The notes beneath the pieces are model-generated. The model ran no database searches and was not told the DNA's origin. It saw only the letters and a program-made list of their open reading frames with translations. Shown here in pieces: positions 40,771-52,779 of a stretch of 64,000 nt of DNA (position 1 is the stretch's first letter; each line of letters begins with the position of its first letter). Position numbers and translations under genes: made by a program. Source of the stretch: Chrysoperla carnea (Eukaryota; Arthropoda; Insecta; Neuroptera; Chrysopidae); assembly GCF_905475395.1 (NCBI RefSeq), contig NC_058338.1:74721435-74785434 (forward strand). Reading direction: 5' to 3'.

Positions 40771-40986
40771 GTCCTTTTCCGGTAGATCACTCTCACCGAG
40801 GTACGTTGTGTTATATTTAAAAATATTAATTTTATTTAATTTTTTCTGAACCATCACTGAACATTAAACATAAAATATGTTTCTAAAACGTTTAATATGT
40901 TATTAATTATTAAACAGCGAGCATATTTTATATCATGAAATTATAGTTTTTTAAGTGTTATCGTTTTTGTTTTATAGGACGTCAAC
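40768..40986 (+). promoter_or_regulatory. RpL15: RpL15 TOP start, 5' UTR exon and first intron
   Basis: CCTTTTCCGG near 40773-40782 is a TOP-like start typical of ribosomal protein genes. A short untranslated exon ends at CACCGAG (40800), followed by the donor GTACGT. The acceptor TTTTATAG ends at 40977, giving a 177-nt intron, then GACGTCAAC before the ATG. Confidence 0.68.
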
Positions 40987-43982
40987 ATGGGTGCATATAA
41001 ATATATGCAAGAATTGTATCGCAAGAAGCAAAGTGATGTTTTACGTTTTTTGTTACGTATAAGAGTATGGCAATATCGTCAACTTACAAAAATGCACAGA
41101 GCACCAAGACCTTCTCGGCCAGATAAAGCCAGAAGGTTAGGATATCGTGCTAAACAAGGTTAGTTCATTATTGATTTTTGAATTTTTTTTATTTACACGT
41201 GGATTGTTTTGAACGTAGACTTGTTTCGAAGTATTTTATTTCTTGTGATTTTAAAAGAGTTCTTTCCAAATACCTTTAACTTAGTGTCATTAAATTTTGA
41301 AATGATGAGACATCATGCACCACTCAGACTAAAAGTGTGTTGATTATGATTAGCTGAAAACCCATAAAGTCTTACTTTACGAAAATGGTTTTGAAATATT
41401 TTATATGTTTAAACTAATTTAATCTTCTTTTAGGTTTTGTAATTTACCGTATCCGTATTCGTCGTGGAGGAAGAAAACGTCCAGTACCTAAAGGTGCCAC
41501 ATACGGCAAACCGAAAAGCCATGGTGTTAACCAATTAAAACCTACCCGTAATTTACAATCAATCGCTGAAGTAAGTATACAATTTTGTCAAATTCTAATT
41601 TGTTCGAAAAATTTATGAATTGAGTATTTTTAAAAAAAATTTCAGTCACTAATAACCTTGCATTTAGGGATTCACATACGAAGCACTTAGTTGCTACATT
41701 TAATCCCGGGAAGGTCTGAGTGAAGGTTACTTATATATTCTAGCAGGATATCCTTTGTAAAAGGGAGTGGGAGAACCAGAAATAGTCGGATACTACAATT
41801 TTAGTCTGAGATTGTCTCCTGGCATGAGACGATAATTGCTGTATCTGTTGGAAACTCCTGTAACCGGCAATTTGAGCACAATATGCAAGCCAATTTTGAT
41901 TAAAATTGGAACTTAATTCAGACTATTCTATTAGTGACTTATTTACAAATTTTTTTAAAAATGTGTTCATAAATTTTTCGAACATAAACTTAAAAATTTT
42001 GTATACTTTACTGTTTTATTACATTAAGAATGGTTTTCTTGTCTCTTTGTTTCTTTAGGAACGTGTTGGCCGTCGTTGCGGTGGTTTAAGAGTATTGAAT
42101 TCTTACTGGGTTGCCCAAGATTCCTCATATAAATATTATGAAATCATTCTTGTAGATCCAGCACATAAGGTAAGAAAATTGTCACAATTTTTTTTTTTTT
42201 AGATATTTCCAGGGGTGGATTTACGAATTTGCTGCCCATAGGCAAACATCAAAGTGCCGCCTTTTTTATAAACAAAAATCTGTTTTATTTATTTTGGAAA
42301 TTATTTATTTGGACGGTGAATTCATCCGATAATTCAATCTCTTTTTGTTGACGATTCAAATACTTCGGTACAGTCTCTGACATGATACAGTTGACCAAAA
42401 CAAGACGGAAGGTTAGGTTATAGTATTTCTGAGAAACGTTCTAAAACTTCCAGGATAGTGACATTCGCGAACATAGTGACTAGATATAGTTTAAGTGAAG
42501 GAAGTGGCGGACCTAGAAGTGGCGACTTTTTCAAATGATTGTTTCACGCAAAATTGACTAAAATTGAAAAAATTCACATTTTTACATTTTTATTAAACAA
42601 AAAAATTTTTAATAATTCAAACGAATTTTTTGCCGCCGTAGGCACAGGCCTACTTTGCCTATGCATAAATCCGCCCCCGGATATTTCCCTAATTAATTAG
42701 TAGTACAATTATTAGCTTAAAATGTGATATTTCTAAACCTAAAAGATAAAATTTTAAATGTAGATAATATTAAACCGGAAGAGAGGAGCAATCGAATTTT
42801 AGGTGGATGAAGGTTCCGCTATAATGATAGGTTAGGAACATGCTGAGTTTATAGAACTTTTTCTGAGCTTGAAGAACAAGCTATTAAATGAGATTCTGTA
42901 TTTGCAATATAAATTTTTATTAAAGAATCTCACAAACTTTATTCAGCGAACAAAAAATTTACCCTTCAGTGTAACAACCTGTAGTGAAGGGTAATTTGAA
43001 ACTTAAAAAAACACGTGCATCAATATTTTGATGAAAAACCTGAAAATTACGCGGCAGCATAGTTCTGAAAGAATGTTTAATTTTTTTTCTTTCTATTCCA
43101 ATTATTTATAAAAATGGCGCATGTGATCGTAAATCATATTTAAAAGTAAAAATTAAGTCAGGGAATTTTTGAATTATTCAACTGAAAAACCTGGAAGTCA
43201 GGGAATTTGATTTTGGAAAAAAGTGGCCAACAAAAAGTGATAGTATCGATTAATTTTTCGACAAAAAATTCGTTTTTTTTTTTTTTGTTATAAATAGAGA
43301 AGCCTTTTTATACATTTTTTGGCTTTTCTTCAAATTTTGTTGATGAGAATATTATCGTTCAAAGAGTTTTGATATTAATTTTTTCAAATTTTAGTCTTGG
43401 AGAATTATTAAAAACTACATACTTTAAAATGGTTTTTAAATTCTCATGAAAAGGCACTTAAAATATATCGGATGTTATTTTTTGAGATACTTAAAAATAA
43501 CCTTCGTTAATAAAAAACTTTCACTCTTGCGCTTTCGAAAATTAATACTCATAACCGGGCATGAAGATTGTCCACCCTGTCATATTAAAACTTTTGACAA
43601 GTTTTTTAAAACGTACTCTAACACCTAATATTTTTTAAAAAATTTTTAAATGATGAGTTTGTTCATGCACCACTCTTACACGAAGTGAAATGAAGATTAT
43701 GACTGGCTGAGTTTTTTTAAACGTTATAAATTTCAGCTAGTACATAAAATAAATCAATCATTATTGAAATATTTTTTTATTTTTAAGGCAATTCGACGAG
43801 ACCCTAAGAGCAATTGGATAGTGAAGGCTGTGCACAAACATCGTGAACTTAGAGGAAAGACTTCATCTGGTAGATCGTCACGTGGCTTAGGTAAAGGACA
43901 TAGATACACACAAACAACTGGTGGTTCACGACGAGCTGCATGGTTACGTCGCAATTCATTACAATTACGTAGAAAACGTTAA
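40987..43982 (+). CDS. RpL15: 60S ribosomal protein L15 (eL15)
   Basis: Four coding exons join in phase: 40987-41158, 41434-41570, 42059-42169 and 43788-43982, giving 204 residues, the exact family length. It begins [18 protein letters not shown] and carries the conserved [53 protein letters not shown], and the C-terminal [13 protein letters not shown] and [14 protein letters not shown]. eL15 lies deep in the 60S subunit, bound to 28S/5.8S rRNA. AATAAA is at 44046. Introns carry two box C/D snoRNAs, a 294-bp MITE and a hAT MITE, all in noncoding parts. Confidence 0.97.
41298..41362 (+). ncRNA. Box C/D snoRNA, copy b (RpL15 intron 2)
   Basis: Box C ATGATGA at 41302-41308, guide CATGCACCACT, D' box CAGA, C'-like TGATTATGA and box D CTGA at 41354-41357. 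Box D is 76 nt from the 3' splice site (41433). It shares the guide and box layout with the copies in RpL24 intron 4 and RpL15 intron 4, while the rest has diverged. Here the D' box is nearer the canonical CUGA form. Confidence 0.8.
41645..41938 (+). mobile_element. RpL15: 294-bp MITE, copy 2 (RpL15 intron 3)
   Basis: Ends GTCACTAATA ... TATTAGTGAC form a perfect 10-bp inverted repeat. Same length as and about 90% identical to the ATPsynC intron copy (35164-35457). Shared marks include TTGCATTTAGGGATTCACAT and GAACCAGAAATAGTCGGATA. Noncoding. Confidence 0.85.
42210..42679. mobile_element. hAT-superfamily MITE with 8-bp target duplication (RpL15 intron 4)
   Basis: The element starts CAGGGGTGGATTTACG and ends with the inverse of CGGGGGCGGATTTATGC. 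It is flanked on both sides by the identical 8-bp GATATTTC (42202-42209 and 42680-42687), the hAT hallmark. It is about 470 bp with no transposase frame. A perfect duplication suggests a comparatively recent insertion. Confidence 0.88.
43645..43716 (+). ncRNA. Box C/D snoRNA, copy c (RpL15 intron 4)
   Basis: Box C ATGATGA at 43650-43656, guide TTCATGCACCACT, D' CTTA, C'-like TGAAATGA and box D CTGA at 43707-43710. Box D is 77 nt from the 3' splice site (43787). It is most like copy a in RpL24, sharing GTTCATGCACCACTCTTACA with it and the GAAGTGAAATGAAGATTATGA stretch nearly unchanged. This points to a duplication between the two host genes. Confidence 0.82.
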
Positions 43983-44399
43983 GATTATTAATTATATTTG
44001 TATACAAAATATGATTTTTTTTATTGTACAATGATTCTGAAGTTCAATAAAAATGGATGTGATTGTACAATTAAACAAATATATTGTTTTATTTATTTTT
44101 TTAAATATGTGACAATTTTATTTAACCCTCGAGCGAGTAGCACTTCGCTTCAAAAAGTAGCTATCGCCCGTAAACACGAAAACTTTTTGAAAATTTTTGG
44201 GGGTTAAAAAAAAGCTGACTAATAGCAGTAAAAATAAAATTGCATAGCGTTAGATCCACTAACGATTAAATAAAAAAATTTATATTTTTTCTTAAAAATA
44301 TAAATAAATATTGAGATTATAAAATTACATGTTCTTGAACCGACCCATCTAGTTAACCCACCTTAACACCTTATTTATCAAAAATCGCCTATTTTATAA

Positions 44400-45010
44400 G
44401 GAATGGGGTGCGCACTCAATTCGAAAATTTTTTCGTAAACATCACTGTTAAGTTTTCCCGTAAAGACGCATATTTAGAGCAAAATTTTAGTATTCATTCA
44501 TGCCCCCAAGTTGTAACGCTTAAAAATATTGATGCTACAAACCAAATTTTTGTACATGTGTTTATAAAATCACTCAGTGAGTTCATTTTCGGCTGTCAAT
44601 CCGCCTATCATTCCGCCCCATACCACGTAGAGATATCAAGCTTAAACTTTTATAGCAAGCTCAGAGCTTGAAAGTGGTTCGACTACGTAAATGAGGAAGG
44701 TCAATTGGGTCTTGGGACCGTAGGACCCATCTTGTAAACTGTTAGAGATAGAACAGAAGTTAAAATGTAAAAAAATGTTTCTTATAAAAAAAATCAACAA
44801 TTTTCGTAAACATCACTGTTTACCCGTGAGAGAGGGTGCAAACTAGGACAAAAGTTTGGTGTCCATTTTCTCCAAAACAATAATTGTGTTGAATTTTTAA
44901 ACTTTGCTAATTTAATAAAATAATGCAAGCAGTGACATTCAACACTTTCTATACAGGGTGTTTCAACAATTAACTCAGTTAATTGTTTGGTTTCACTTGT
45001 CAACATTAGC
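44400..45010 (+). repeat. Dispersed repeat, single arm of the 48-50 kb palindrome family
   Basis: Contains the family marks TTGTAACGCTTAAAAATATT, GGTCAATTGGGTCTTGGG, GACCCATCTTGTAAAC, TCGTAAACATCACTGTTTAC, and the outer CAACAATTAACTCAGTTAAT. It is a single arm-like unit with some internal rearrangement. Confidence 0.75.
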
Positions 45011-46614
45011 ACACATGCAGTGTGTTAAAACAATTCAGTTGCCATCTTTTTGTTTATATTCTCCGCCTTACATACTGTGCCTGTTTATGCCAATTAATTA
45101 GAAAGTTGCCTGTACAGTCGGTTGAATATAATTTTCCAAGTGAGAAATCGACAGAAAATAAACGGATTTGACGATTAGGTTCAATTTTAAGGTAATAAAC
45201 TGGACGACCTTAAAAGAATATACCATTTTGAAATTATACATTTCGTAGTCAGTAGAATGCAATTGGTATTTCTAGCAGTCTCGGTCATCGACCTGACGTA
45301 TGATAAAAGCGTTAATACAGCTTCCAGTAAACTTATATCGTTTGTATATGTCAAGCGGATCCTGGAATCACAAAAACTCTCTTAACTAACAAACTTTAAG
45401 TTCGTTATTTTTCCTCAACTTTCAAACAAAATTTATTCTTAAAATACAATCCATGGAGAACAGAGTTTTAAAAATATAAATTAAGGTCACTAAACTAAAA
45501 TTAGGGTTGAGTATAATATATAACCCGACAGTGTTTTTGAAAGCAAAAAATACTGCAAATTCACAGGAAAATTAAAAGCGTAATCTATTTGAAAAAATAC
45601 AGAAATTCACAAACAAAATTTTGTTTTGTAATTCTACGAAACTTGGCATAAAGAGAGAGTTTGAATCCTAAAAATCGAGTTTACGTCACGATTGGATGAG
45701 TAATTTTTGAGGTATTTCCTGAAATCCTGTAGAAAAAGGTTTTATTATGAAGCGATTCAGGAATTGGAATTATCTCGAAAAAACACTCATTTAATCGTCA
45801 AATGAGCTGAAATTTTATTTAGGTTATACTAATTTGATACGATCATTTGAATGTTTTTGTGATTGAGCGATAAGTTTGTGAGGTATCGATTGAAGAAACA
45901 GCTCTAGGAATTTTGTGTCGGTATTTTGATCAAACTTGATATATAGGGTTGTTTTGACCCATAAATATAATAATCGTGTTTATTTAACGATTGGTTGAGT
46001 GATTTTTAAGATATCACCTAAAATCCTTCAGTTTTTTGCCCTTTTGAGAAAAAAAAATTGACTTGTTAATTACTTTGAATAATTTGACTTCCTTTTTGGA
46101 GGGGCAATTGGCCCAATGGATCCGCATTGATTAAATATCAAAAAAGTATACCGAAAGAGATATGTTGAGATAAAATTGATTATTTCCTATTTGAGCAAAA
46201 TCGAAAAGTGATATTGGATTTTAATAATTTAATTTCAAAATAGTTTTCTTTCACAAATGTTGACAAAATATGCAATTGTTAGCTCATATATGTTATTGGT
46301 GTTGCCTAAGTTTATTGTATGATCTAATGCTGATTGTAAAACTATAATCCCATTTTTGTTGAAAACAATTATTATATACCTATGTAGAATTACAGGATTT
46401 CTAATTACTCAAATGAAATCAAAATAAATGTTGGAGTTATATAAAGGTAATGGATCTTAATCCTTTGTAACTGTTTTATTCAAGGGAAAGTTTAAAAAAC
46501 ATCAATTTTTTTCAAAAAGGTAAGCACACACATTTTGTTTCAAATATACCAAAAAAAAAAAATAAATAACATCTAAGAATTTCTTCTATTCAACTTTTGG
46601 GGTTTCGGACCAGA

Positions 46615-46690
46615 GTTTCGTATTAGAGACTACGAAGACAGTACAGCGACAACAAAATTTGGACCTACTACTCGTACTACAACATTCTAA
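46615..46690 (+). other. Possible orphan terminal exon
   Basis: After a pyrimidine-rich run and CCAG there is a GC-richer open stretch ending in TAA. It would encode RIRDYEDSTATTKFGPTTRT followed by TTF. The base composition stands out from its surroundings. No upstream partner exon was found, so this is only a candidate. Confidence 0.2.
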
Positions 46691-48529
46691 ATATAGTTAT
46701 AATTAAGAATCATTAAAAAAACTCCTTTCAAAAATATTGTAAAAAAATTGATGAAACTTGAAAAAGGAAAATTAGAATTAACCAATAAATTTTCATTTGA
46801 TAGACAGCAATGTTCTTCATCAAGTCTCTCTAATTTTTTTAGCATTTCAGAATGTAATTTTACTTAGGTTTTAATTAAATTTTTTAAGGAAAAAGTTTAT
46901 TTTGAGAATAAATAGTATATTTTCTTACCAGTACAGCATGGTTCAGAAGTTACTGTACTCTGCAAATATTTAAGAAATCTAATTTCTTTCTGTATTTTTT
47001 TTTGGTAGTTTTTAGGGTATCTAGATAATAATTTACAACGTTAAATTGCGCAGTTGAACTGAGATATACAGAGCCCCAGCTAAAAAAGACAAATATTGAA
47101 AATTATGGATATGTAACTTCACTACCTTGAGAAGCCCTCCATAAAATGGTAAACCTCACGCAAAATTACGTATATTTTATACCCCTGTTACACTTTTCCA
47201 CGCTTAACAATACTCATCGCTCTTCTTGTTTGAGTTCCAAAAATTTAGTGAACTTTCAAATTAATCCGTTTTCCATGAATTTGCGCATAAAATAAAAAGA
47301 GTGGAGATTGTTTAAGTAATATTTACATTTGTTTGCATACATACTTGGTGAATCAGCCTACTTATCACTATGAGTGCATTAAACAATTTTTGAAAAGAGT
47401 ATAACGACTTTTGATTCACCTATAATTTAGGCTTATGTACATACTTAATACATACATATAACATTAATTGTTATATCTTCACAGTGTTGTATATGTCTAA
47501 GGAATTGTTCGTGATATGTGACGTCACAGGTCAACGTCTTTTCTTGTTCGTTCATATTTTTATATATCGTAAAGTAGACGTTTTCTTTTCTATAATGAAT
47601 ACGATAAACAATACACAAGAATTGTTTGTATAGTTTTAAAACGAATTTTAGCTTATCTTACAGAAATCACATCGCAGAATCATTTTTACTTAAGTACCTA
47701 CATGTCTATTGATTACTGTGCGACAAGAAAAAAATTGTTTTAGGCTAATTTTAACCTAACGAAAACGATTTTTCAACTTCACAGGGCTTTAATTTATGAG
47801 TTTAAGGTCAAAATTATTGTATTCTTTCAAAGAATTTATTCATACCATCGAAATAATACCATAGAGCAGCATAGACATAGGCAATGCAATAAGTGAATTC
47901 TTGACCGCAGTGAGAGAGGTATAAAAAGACAGAAACTATAGGCGTATAAGAGAGCCGCATAAGAAAGCCGAAGAAAGCTAGCGACGAAGGTGACGACTTT
48001 GCAGTTCTATAGTATTATCTCTATGATACAAACAGATTCAAACTCACGCTTAGGCAAGCCTTGTGTTTTGAATATTACGCTCGATATGTAGCGGCCGCCA
48101 AATGTAAGATTAAAAACAAGTGAAAACAAACAATTGACTGAGTTAACTGTTGAAATACCATGTATAGACAGTGTTGCTGCGCAGTCGTTTGTTTTTTTGA
48201 CGTCACGTAAATAACAAAAGATATTCACTTTTAAATAGACACACACACAACTGATATTCCTATATTAATACATACTATAAAATTTGCACCTAATTAACGC
48301 CCTCGTGGGTAAACAGTGATGTTTACAAAAAAATGTTTCAAACAAAAGTTTTTTATTTTTTTATAAGGAACATTTTTTACATTTAAACTTTTGTTCTATC
48401 TCTAACGGTTTACAAGATGGGTCCTACGGACCCAAGACCCGTACTTTTACTCACTTTTTACGTCCTGAGTACGCTATAAAAATTTCAGCTCGATATCTTT
48501 TTTCGTTTTTGAGTTATCGTGTCCACAGA

Positions 48530-48553
48530 CGGACGGACGGACGGACGGACGGA
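48530..48553. repeat. (ACGG)n microsatellite
   Basis: About six GGAC/ACGG units inside the left palindrome arm. It is the counterpart of the TGTC tract in the right arm. Confidence 0.9.
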
Positions 48554-49716
48554 TGGACAACCGGAAATGGATTAATTAGGTGATTCTATGAACACCTATA
48601 CCAAAATTTTTTTCGTAGCATCAATATTTTTAAGCGTTACAAACTTGGGACGAAACTTAATATACTATGTATATTTCATATATACATGGTATAAAAAAAT
48701 TGAGCCCTAGACTGACTTCAATCCGACCCATAGAACCGGAGATATCGGCCATTTTGCACAGTCATACAGAGTGATGGGTCACATTTTTTAAGAAACTTAA
48801 CCGAAATCTGAACTTTAAACTCACCCTACTACAAATTGACAAATAGAGCCGATTCTTAATATTTTGTATAGCGTCAGAGATGGTTACAGATATAGAAAAA
48901 AACTATTAGAAAAAGTTGCTTTAATTTTTTTTATACCCATATACCGATTTTTATGGCAATTTCGCATTTTTAATGATTCATTATTTTGGTCCACACTCAC
49001 AATTATTAAAATTTTATTGAAATTTTTGAATTCATAACACTATTAAATTACCAATTTGTCTAGTTTTTACATTCCATAGCGCACTAGTTAAAAAATTACA
49101 AAATAAACTTTTCAAAACTAGTGTGCTATGGAATGTAAAAACTAGACAAATTGATAATTTAATAGTGTTATGTATTCAAATATTTCAAATAACTAGTAAA
49201 AATTTTGAGTAAGAATCAAGTCCAAACCAAATTGGGCTAAACTAATGAAAAAATTAATAATGCGAATTTTGTCATGAAAATCGGTAAATGGATATAAAAA
49301 ATATTCTTAACAACTTTTTCTAATATCTTTTTTCAATATCTCTAACCATCTCTGACGCTAGGCAAATTATTAAAAATTGTCCCTGTTTGCCAATTTGTAG
49401 TAGGCTGGATCTAAAGTTCTGATTTCGGTTAAGTAAAGAGTTCTACTTCTGAGTTCGATATTCTTATAAATAACGAAAATATGAGAGTTATTCTTCATCT
49501 GAAATGCAACACACTGTATATTAAACTAACAAGTTTTAAATTTTCGGCAAAATTAATGAAGTTTTTATTTTATTTTTGTACCATGTATATGAAAAATACA
49601 TAGTATATTAAGTTTAGTCCCAAGTTTGTAACGCTTAAAAATATTGATGCTACGAAAAAAATTAAAAAATTTTGGTTTAGGTGTTCATAGAATCACCTAA
49701 TTAGTCCATTTCCTTA

Positions 49717-49808
49717 TGTCTGTCTGTCTGTCTGTCTGTCTGTCGTCTGTCGTCTGTCGTCTGTCGCCTGTCGTCTGTCGTCTGTCGTCTGTCGTCTGTC
49801 CGTCTGTC
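49717..49808. repeat. (TGTC)n and TCGTCTG microsatellite
   Basis: Tandem GTCT units change into a 7-bp CGTCTGT register over about 90 bp. It is much longer than its partner in the left arm, so expansion followed formation of the palindrome. Confidence 0.9.
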
Positions 49809-50749
49809 ATCACGATTACTCAAAAACGAAAAGAGATATCAAGCTGAAATTATAGTGTGCTTAAGACGTAAAAAGTGAGGTGGAGTTCGTAAATGAGCAA
49901 CATTGGTCAATTGGGTCTTGACCTTTTCTTGAATTTTTGTTTGAAACATTTTCTTGTAAACATCACTGTTTACCCACGAGGGCGCTAATTAGGTGAAAAT
50001 TTTGTAGTATGTATTAATATGGGAATATCAGTTATGTGTGTGGCTATTTAAGAGTGGAAATCTTTCTTATTTACGTGACGTCAAAAAACAAACGATTGCT
50101 TCATCAAAACTGTACTTGTTCTTTTATAACATTAATTTATGAACGTGGTTCAACTTTTTTTTGTTGTTATTTTTCATCACAATAATAATTAACATTAAAA
50201 ATTTCAAAACTGATTTATAAGCACCCAAACTACCTACATATAAACCGAAACTCAAGCCAATCAATTGTTAATCTTTTGGAAGTTACAGCGATCGCGAATT
50301 CTTAACTGTTTATGATATACAGAGGTTGTGTGGCGTCCACAACACATACAGAGAGAGATTCTTTCTCTTTATCTCGCAAAGACAATATTTTATTATTATG
50401 AATAACATACTGATTTATTTATTAATTAATTGTTGCATAATCAAATTATATTAGAGTTGTGTCCTTACTTCATCACACGAAATGTTGTATATATGTCCTT
50501 CTTTTTTCGTGTCAAGTTTAGTAGCTCAAAGGTATTTATTTCCTTATAATTCATTTAGCAAGTTACTTTTTGTGGTTGAATCATCCAAAAAAGTGGGTCA
50601 AATAAATACCAACTGAATTTATATTTAATTTTTGTTTTTCTCATATGTATCTAAATTTATAATGTACAATGTTCTTTTATTCATTTAATTTTTTCAGTAG
50701 AGAAGAATACTATGAATTGTTAAGGCCTCTTCTACCGTTAATTTTTTTC

Positions 50750-51228
50750 TATTAAGGATATACGAGCGCCAGGGCAATTTTGGATAAAAAGCTTGATTTT
50801 TTTTTTGGGTTGCCAGATTATTTAAATAAATAAATGACTTCAAAAGAAGACATATTTAACATTGATGTTATAAGAAAACGATATATGATATATTTTCATA
50901 GATTTCTTCAAAAATAGTCGGTGGAACTTAGAAAAAAAATATATAAATTGGATTTAAAACTTTAATAATTTATAATTTATTGAAAAAAAAACCGTTGTGT
51001 CCGACTAATTAAGGATGTATAAGCAGAGTGTTGAGGATAAAAATTAAAAAGAAATATATTTTCAATTTTGGTGTTGAATTATGTTATAACTTGACAATAT
51101 AAGACGAAAAGTAAAAATAAAATTTTTCTTTTATAACGAAATTCGTCATCAAATTTGAAAATAAGGTAAAAATTATTTCAACCAGAAGGCTTAACTTGCC
51201 TTGGCGCTCGTACTACTTTAAAGGGTTG
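50750..51228 (-). mobile_element. MITE with GTAGTACGAGCGCCA-type ends, copy 1
   Basis: Ends ATACGAGCGCCAGGGCAATT and its inverted partner TTGCCTTGGCGCTCGTACTA. A related copy in the opposite orientation lies at 63247-63843. Shared internal marks are TGTTATAACTT, TCGTCATCAAATTTG and a CGACTAATTA motif. Noncoding. Confidence 0.75.
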
Positions 51229-52378
51229 AAAATCGAATAAAAATTTGTTAAAAATTGCTATGAAGAACATGTGTATAAAATCGTCTCTATTCTGAGCTAT
51301 ATAAAGGATAAAATTGTTGTAAAAAGTAATTTGTACCTATTATCATGTATCAGTGGTACAATACTCTGTTTGATTCAAGGTATATGTTTTGCTCTATTTT
51401 TAACGCTTTTAGAACATTTGGCCACATTTCTTACAAAATGCAAGATTTATAGAAAAAAGCACTATCTTAAATAATTAGTGATAAAGCGAAACGCTAAATT
51501 ACATAAATGTTTCTAATAGAAATATCAACAATTTTTGTTCGAAAAACTTCTTCGAAAACGGAATATGTTTTGGATATTGAACGGAATTGGTCCCTTGAAT
51601 ATTAACCATCTATTCTGAAACATCCGAGATTCTTAGGCTTAAGGCTAATATTTAAGAACGATTAGAACGAGAGACTGTAGTGAAGGGTGCGTCTATCAAT
51701 TTTTTTCATATGAAAATTTTCACATTCGGGGGAAGTTTTTACCTGTGGGGTAAAAGTTATGTGAATATCATAACCTGAAAAAACATTTTCGTAATCGAAA
51801 TAGTTGTTATGCATGACCTAGACAACGGCTTCTTTCTAAAATTTCCAGCCGTTTTGAAATACCTATCAAGTACTATGTCTGGCTTTAGACTTAATATAAT
51901 AAAAATTAGAATATCAATATCTCATACTAAACATAAAATTAATTACAATAAAGATAATTTTTAATAATATAAAAAAACAAAAACAAAATACACTTTATTA
52001 GCTAAGAAAAGAGAAAGAAAGATCTATATTGTAATTTTATTAAAAAAATAATATAAATATAATCTTATAATAATAATATTTCATTTGATTCTAAAACTCT
52101 TTATTAGGCAATTATAAAACCTTGTCCAACTGACAATGGCTTACTTCACAATTTGAACCTTCACGGCCATTGCCACACCTTGTCTGACAAGGTAGTCTGC
52201 ATAATGAATTTCAATCAAAATCATATCGTATCGTTCTTTTTTATTTTAAAACATTACTCTCTACACACACATAACGCATGTGAATTATTAACAAAAATTT
52301 ATTGTTATGCTCTTTTGTTGTATGGATGGATTATTTATTTTAATGTTATGTAACTTTTTTTAAATTTCAAATTTTGTT

Positions 52379-52463
52379 TGTATACTCTGTGTTACAAAAA
52401 TGCACGGATTACATATAGTACTATAGATAATCAGTGCATTTTTTGTGACACAGAGTACATAAT
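52379..52463. repeat. Compact 85-bp hairpin
   Basis: TACTCTGTGTTACAAAAATG CACGGATTA on the left pairs with TAATCAGTGCATTTTTTGTG ACACAGAGTA on the right around a 15-nt loop. It is a tiny MITE or an expressed hairpin; sequence alone does not decide. Confidence 0.75.
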
Positions 52464-52779
52464 TGATAATGTTCTCCACTATTCCCATAGCACGATAACT
52501 ACCTTAATCGATATTTGTAGGGTTCGTGTATAAAAAAACTAGAAAAACATTCAAAATCTTTGCAAAAGACATATGCAATTATATAACAATATCTAGATAG
52601 ACAGACAAAAAATGTATATTTCTTTTGAAATTCTTCGGAAATGTGGAAAAATCAAGATATACTGACAAGATTGCCAAAAGCATTGCGTAGAAATTGCGAC
52701 ATTTAGAAAAATAAAAATTCAGAAAATTTTCTGTTTATATTAAGAAAATGGAAATTTTGATCATTTGTAAAGTTGTAGA

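Larger units (their letters stand above)
48183..50098. mobile_element. 1.9-kb near-palindromic foldback element
   Basis: Two arms of about 0.9-1 kb (48183-49087 and 49119-50098) are inverted copies meeting at a loop of about 30 bp. Innermost pairs are CATTCCATAGCGCACTAGTT and AACTAGTGTGCTATGGAATG. Outer pairs are GACGTCACGTAAATA and TATTTACGTGACGTC. Each arm holds a conserved core (GTAACGCTTAAAAATATTGA) and a simple repeat (ACGG in the left, TGTC/GTCTGTC in the right). The right arm lacks part of the left. No coding frame survives. Confidence 0.85.

Noticed and set aside
44408-45012. Open frames that recur at 48007-48246 and 59652-59861
   Set aside because: They fall in copies of the dispersed palindrome-family repeat. 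Their similarity comes from repeat homology, not conserved coding.
49717-49808. Possible CRISPR-like array
   Set aside because: The units are 4-7 bp with no spacers. It is a microsatellite in a eukaryotic repeat.
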